This document shows positions 39,633 to 41,763 of a stretch of DNA of 41,763 nt, one piece after another (position 1 is the first letter of the stretch; each line of letters opens with the position of its first letter). Source of the stretch: Lachnospiraceae bacterium UBA1721 (GTDB lineage: Bacteria > Bacillota > Clostridia > Lachnospirales > Lachnospiraceae); assembly GCA_002317155.1 (NCBI GenBank), contig DCIR01000096.1:69419-111181 (forward strand), read 5' to 3'. The translations under genes were made by a program, and so were the position numbers. The notes beneath the pieces were generated by a model, which saw only the letters and a list, made by a program, of their open reading frames with translations, did not search any database and was not told the DNA's origin.

Positions 39633-40715
39633 TTAGTATGGTCGCCCATACATCTTGATCTTGTCCTTGTCAAACAGCGGTACCAGCACTACCTTCTTCT
39701 GTCCGGAGGAAGCATGTATTACCATTCCATCCCCGGCATATATTCCGGTATGGGTTATGCTTCTGAAACTGTTCCACGGCTTATAGCTCCAGAAAATAAG
39801 GTCACCGGGCTGCAACTGGTCGTATGTTATTTCAAGACCGTTATCATATATCCATTGCGCCTGCGGGCCTTCTACAGGAGGTATCGTTATACCTACCTGC
39901 GCATACGCCCACATAGTCAGATAGCTGCAGTCAACATAGTTGCCCTGTCCTCTCATCTGCGGTGAATAAGGATCTCCAAGTCTGGTCATTGCATACTGAA
40001 CAACCATTGGGCCAAGCTCCCCCTCTTCAAAGAATACTGTCCTTGTAAGTCTTCCATCATTCCAGCCACCCCAATCGATAGCGGTTCCTTCTTCTCCCCA
40101 GTCGATGGCATAACTGTAGCTGTGGTTCCACATATCGATTATCGCATCCTTGCCTACGGCATCCATGCTGACACCTTCGCCTTCATACAACTCTTCATAT
40201 ATGTCAGTCACGGTCTCACCATCTGCAAAGTATGTTGCAAACCTTTGGTAATCCTCGTCAGTGAAGCTATCCTCATCTCGATCATAGTATAGTGAAAAAA
40301 ATGATATCTTCATAAGCAGCTCGCGCTCGCTTAAATCTGTCCTTCCTGAATATCCTTCCTCATCGTCTTCGTCATCCTCATCGTCATCATCGTCTCCTTC
40401 GCCATCTTCGTCATCACCTATAATGCTTTCCCATGCATCAGTCAGTTTATCAAACATGCTACCCATTACTGAATAGAATGATACTACCGGAGAGGGCATC
40501 GAACTTGGCAGTGAGCCCCCACCAAACAAGAATGACATAGCTGCATTATTAAACTGAGATACAGCACTTCCTGTAAAAGAAATAATTAGTATAAGTAGCA
40601 AAAGAATCATAAGTGGCAACGCTATTATCGCGATGATTATATCCCTAGCGTTCTCATACTTCGTAGCTATCTTTTTTACAAATTTAACTACAGCAGCAAT
40701 AATCTTTGCCCACAT
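39633..40715 (-). CDS. NlpC/P60 peptidoglycan hydrolase of the conjugation system
   Basis: A 360-residue protein. The N-terminal membrane helix is at about 28-50, followed by a linker with a highly acidic Asp/Glu run near residue 100. The C-terminal NlpC/P60 domain has catalytic Cys263 in YVDCSYLTMW, His322 in ITHTGIYAG and a third polar residue around His334. In Gram-positive type IV secretion systems such enzymes (CwlT/VirB1 role) open the cell wall for the channel. No separate lysozyme-like domain is evident in the middle. It starts right after the VirB4 stop, so is in that operon. Confidence 0.87.
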   Translation of the reverse strand: MWAKIIAAVVKFVKKIATKYENARDIIIAIIALPLMILLLLILIISFTGSAVSQFNNAAMSFLFGGGSLPSSMPSPVVSFYSVMGSMFDKLTDAWESIIGDDEDGEGDDDDDEDDEDDEEGYSGRTDLSERELLMKISFFSLYYDRDEDSFTDEDYQRFATYFADGETVTDIYEELYEGEGVSMDAVGKDAIIDMWNHSYSYAIDWGEEGTAIDWGGWNDGRLTRTVFFEEGELGPMVVQYAMTRLGDPYSPQMRGQGNYVDCSYLTMWAYAQVGITIPPVEGPQAQWIYDNGLEITYDQLQPGDLIFWSYKPWNSFRSITHTGIYAGDGMVIHASSGQKKVVLVPLFDKDKIKMYGRPY

Positions 40716-41763
40716 TTATCTTCCTCCTGCACTACCAAATAGAACCTCCTTATACTCCGGCGCATGTACCTCAAGGTTGTAACGCTCATTGCCGCACTTA
40801 TACAGGCACACACCTCTTTGCGGATATTTAATGAGTTCGTATTCGCTCTTTTCTATTTGAAGAGTATCTCTATAGAAGGACTGATCAACATTTCCTGCAT
40901 TGAATAAAAATGCATGAGTGGGAATTGCAAACAGCGGTCTTGTATATTCCTTAACTCCTTCGATGTTAAAATCCTCAAGGTTCTGGCTTGCAAGAATCAC
41001 TGCACTGTCCTTCTTTCTAACTCGCTTTGAAAAGTTTCTGATATACTCAACTGCCGTGATGTTGCTTAAGAACAGATAAAATTCATCGATGCCGGCAACA
41101 GTCTTTCCTTTGGTAAGCAGCTGGTCAGACATATATGACAGGACATTAAAAAGCATCGCGTCCTTCACATTGTGGCTGGCCTGAAGCAGTCCCTTGACTC
41201 CAAAAGTAATAAAGCTTGATGAAGTAATATTAGTATAACCGTTAAAGAATTTTGACTCTGCCCCCTTGCACATTGAATGAAGTCCCAGTAGTATCTCCTG
41301 AAGACTTTCCGCTGTATACAGCTTCTTTCCTCCGGATGTGTATGTCATATATTCATTCTCAATCAGGTCATATAGATCAGACAAAATCGGATAATCATTC
41401 GGCTTCAGCTTCGCAAAATCTGTGTTATCCGTGATACCAAATTTTTCATATAGTCTGCCAAGCATAATCTCAATCGTATCAATCTGCGCATCAGTGAACG
41501 TCTTATATGTTTTGAAAAAATCTCTTAAGAAAGATATATGCTGGCTAAGCTTGCTTCCACCTAAAAAAGGTGCCGGCTGATGCAATTCATCATAACCGTC
41601 AACTTCACTTGCTCTCGGTCCGCTCGTCGCTCCCACAACAAATGTTCCTCTTCCCGTATTGGCGCTCTCATCCCAGGCCTTAGGTTCAAGTACATTTATT
41701 CTGTATTCTCCGCTCATAAGATCAACGAAGCATCCTCCAAGATTCTCTGTAAGTTCTCTGTAT
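40716..41763 (-). CDS. VirB4/TraE-type conjugation ATPase (5' end outside window)
   Basis: The C-terminal 349 residues of a VirB4-like ATPase; the frame is open to the right edge (ENLGGCFVDLMSGEYRINVL), so an internal ATG at 41717 is not the start. The Walker B-like GIDEFYLFLS and the following SKRVRKKDSAVILASQNLED are typical. VirB4 energises assembly of the conjugative channel. Walker A lies beyond the window. It is directly followed by the NlpC/P60 gene. Confidence 0.88.
   Translation of the reverse strand, partial: YRELTENLGGCFVDLMSGEYRINVLEPKAWDESANTGRGTFVVGATSGPRASEVDGYDELHQPAPFLGGSKLSQHISFLRDFFKTYKTFTDAQIDTIEIMLGRLYEKFGITDNTDFAKLKPNDYPILSDLYDLIENEYMTYTSGGKKLYTAESLQEILLGLHSMCKGAESKFFNGYTNITSSSFITFGVKGLLQASHNVKDAMLFNVLSYMSDQLLTKGKTVAGIDEFYLFLSNITAVEYIRNFSKRVRKKDSAVILASQNLEDFNIEGVKEYTRPLFAIPTHAFLFNAGNVDQSFYRDTLQIEKSEYELIKYPQRGVCLYKCGNERYNLEVHAPEYKEVLFGSAGGR

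Noticed and set aside
1..41763. CRISPR array or rRNA genes
   Set aside because: No regularly spaced repeats of the right length and no rRNA-like sequence seen; the only tandem repeats are the operator-like palindromes listed.

Overview
The window looks like a Lachnospiraceae (Butyrivibrio/Pseudobutyrivibrio-like) Clostridia chromosome. The evidence is the AT-rich composition, the Clostridia-type Shine-Dalgarno sites, the TSCPD and MurG genes, and a conjugative element whose MobP3-type relaxase, DUF3991/TOPRIM, DUF5688 and DUF6103-like proteins are usual in that family. The species cannot be fixed from the sequence alone.

Layout. (1) Positions 1-4551 are ordinary core genome: a DUF3048-like lipoprotein, GtrA, a D-2-hydroxyacid dehydrogenase, a TSCPD protein, MurG and a polysaccharide deacetylase. 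(2) A tRNA-Gly(TCC) at 4552-4622 is the likely attachment site of an integrative and conjugative element (ICE). A tyrosine recombinase follows at once, and ICE genes run to the right edge, so the other end lies outside the window. (3) Positions 6152-10920 are the regulatory end of the ICE. It holds XRE regulators, a Com-like zinc ribbon with a structured RNA/terminator behind it, and an SOS-type cassette. The cassette comprises a Y-family polymerase, an 80-aa partner, a LexA DNA-binding domain without peptidase, and a divergent self-cleaving S24 repressor. (4) Positions 10935-22350 are cargo: defence-type genes separated by gene debris. They include an ApeA-like HEPN protein, a GNAT enzyme, a HEPN-like protein next to a class III cyclase-like protein, an AbiEi/AbiEii pair with two matching palindromic operators around its promoter, a second HEPN-like protein, and an OLD-like AAA-TOPRIM protein. 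(5) Positions 22466-30028 are an agr-type peptide-signalling island: XRE regulator, AgrD-like peptide with no cysteine, AgrB, two exported proteins, AgrA and AgrC on the other strand, then a secreted protein and a VanZ-domain protein. A roughly 41-bp promoter block occurs three times. Copies 2 and 3 are followed by scraps of the solute-binding protein and of agrB, so the island appears to have been amplified and then eroded. (6) Positions 30176-30601 hold a truncated IS256-type transposase. (7) Positions 30799-41763 are the transfer module: coupling protein, TOPRIM/DUF3991 protein, relaxase, RHH accessory protein, NlpC/P60 hydrolase and VirB4-like ATPase. A three-gene insert of TacT/AtaT-like GNAT, unknown protein and SecB-like chaperone sits inside it and may be a toxin-antitoxin-chaperone system.

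How the parts may work together (inference): the transfer module moves the element, the S24/LexA-like and XRE regulators gate it by DNA damage, the agr island may couple gene expression to cell density, and the defence cassettes protect the host. The most promising undescribed items are the cysteine-free AgrD with its decayed duplicates, the GNAT/unknown/SecB-like operon, and the cyclase/HEPN pair. No database search was possible. All family names rest on recognised motifs.
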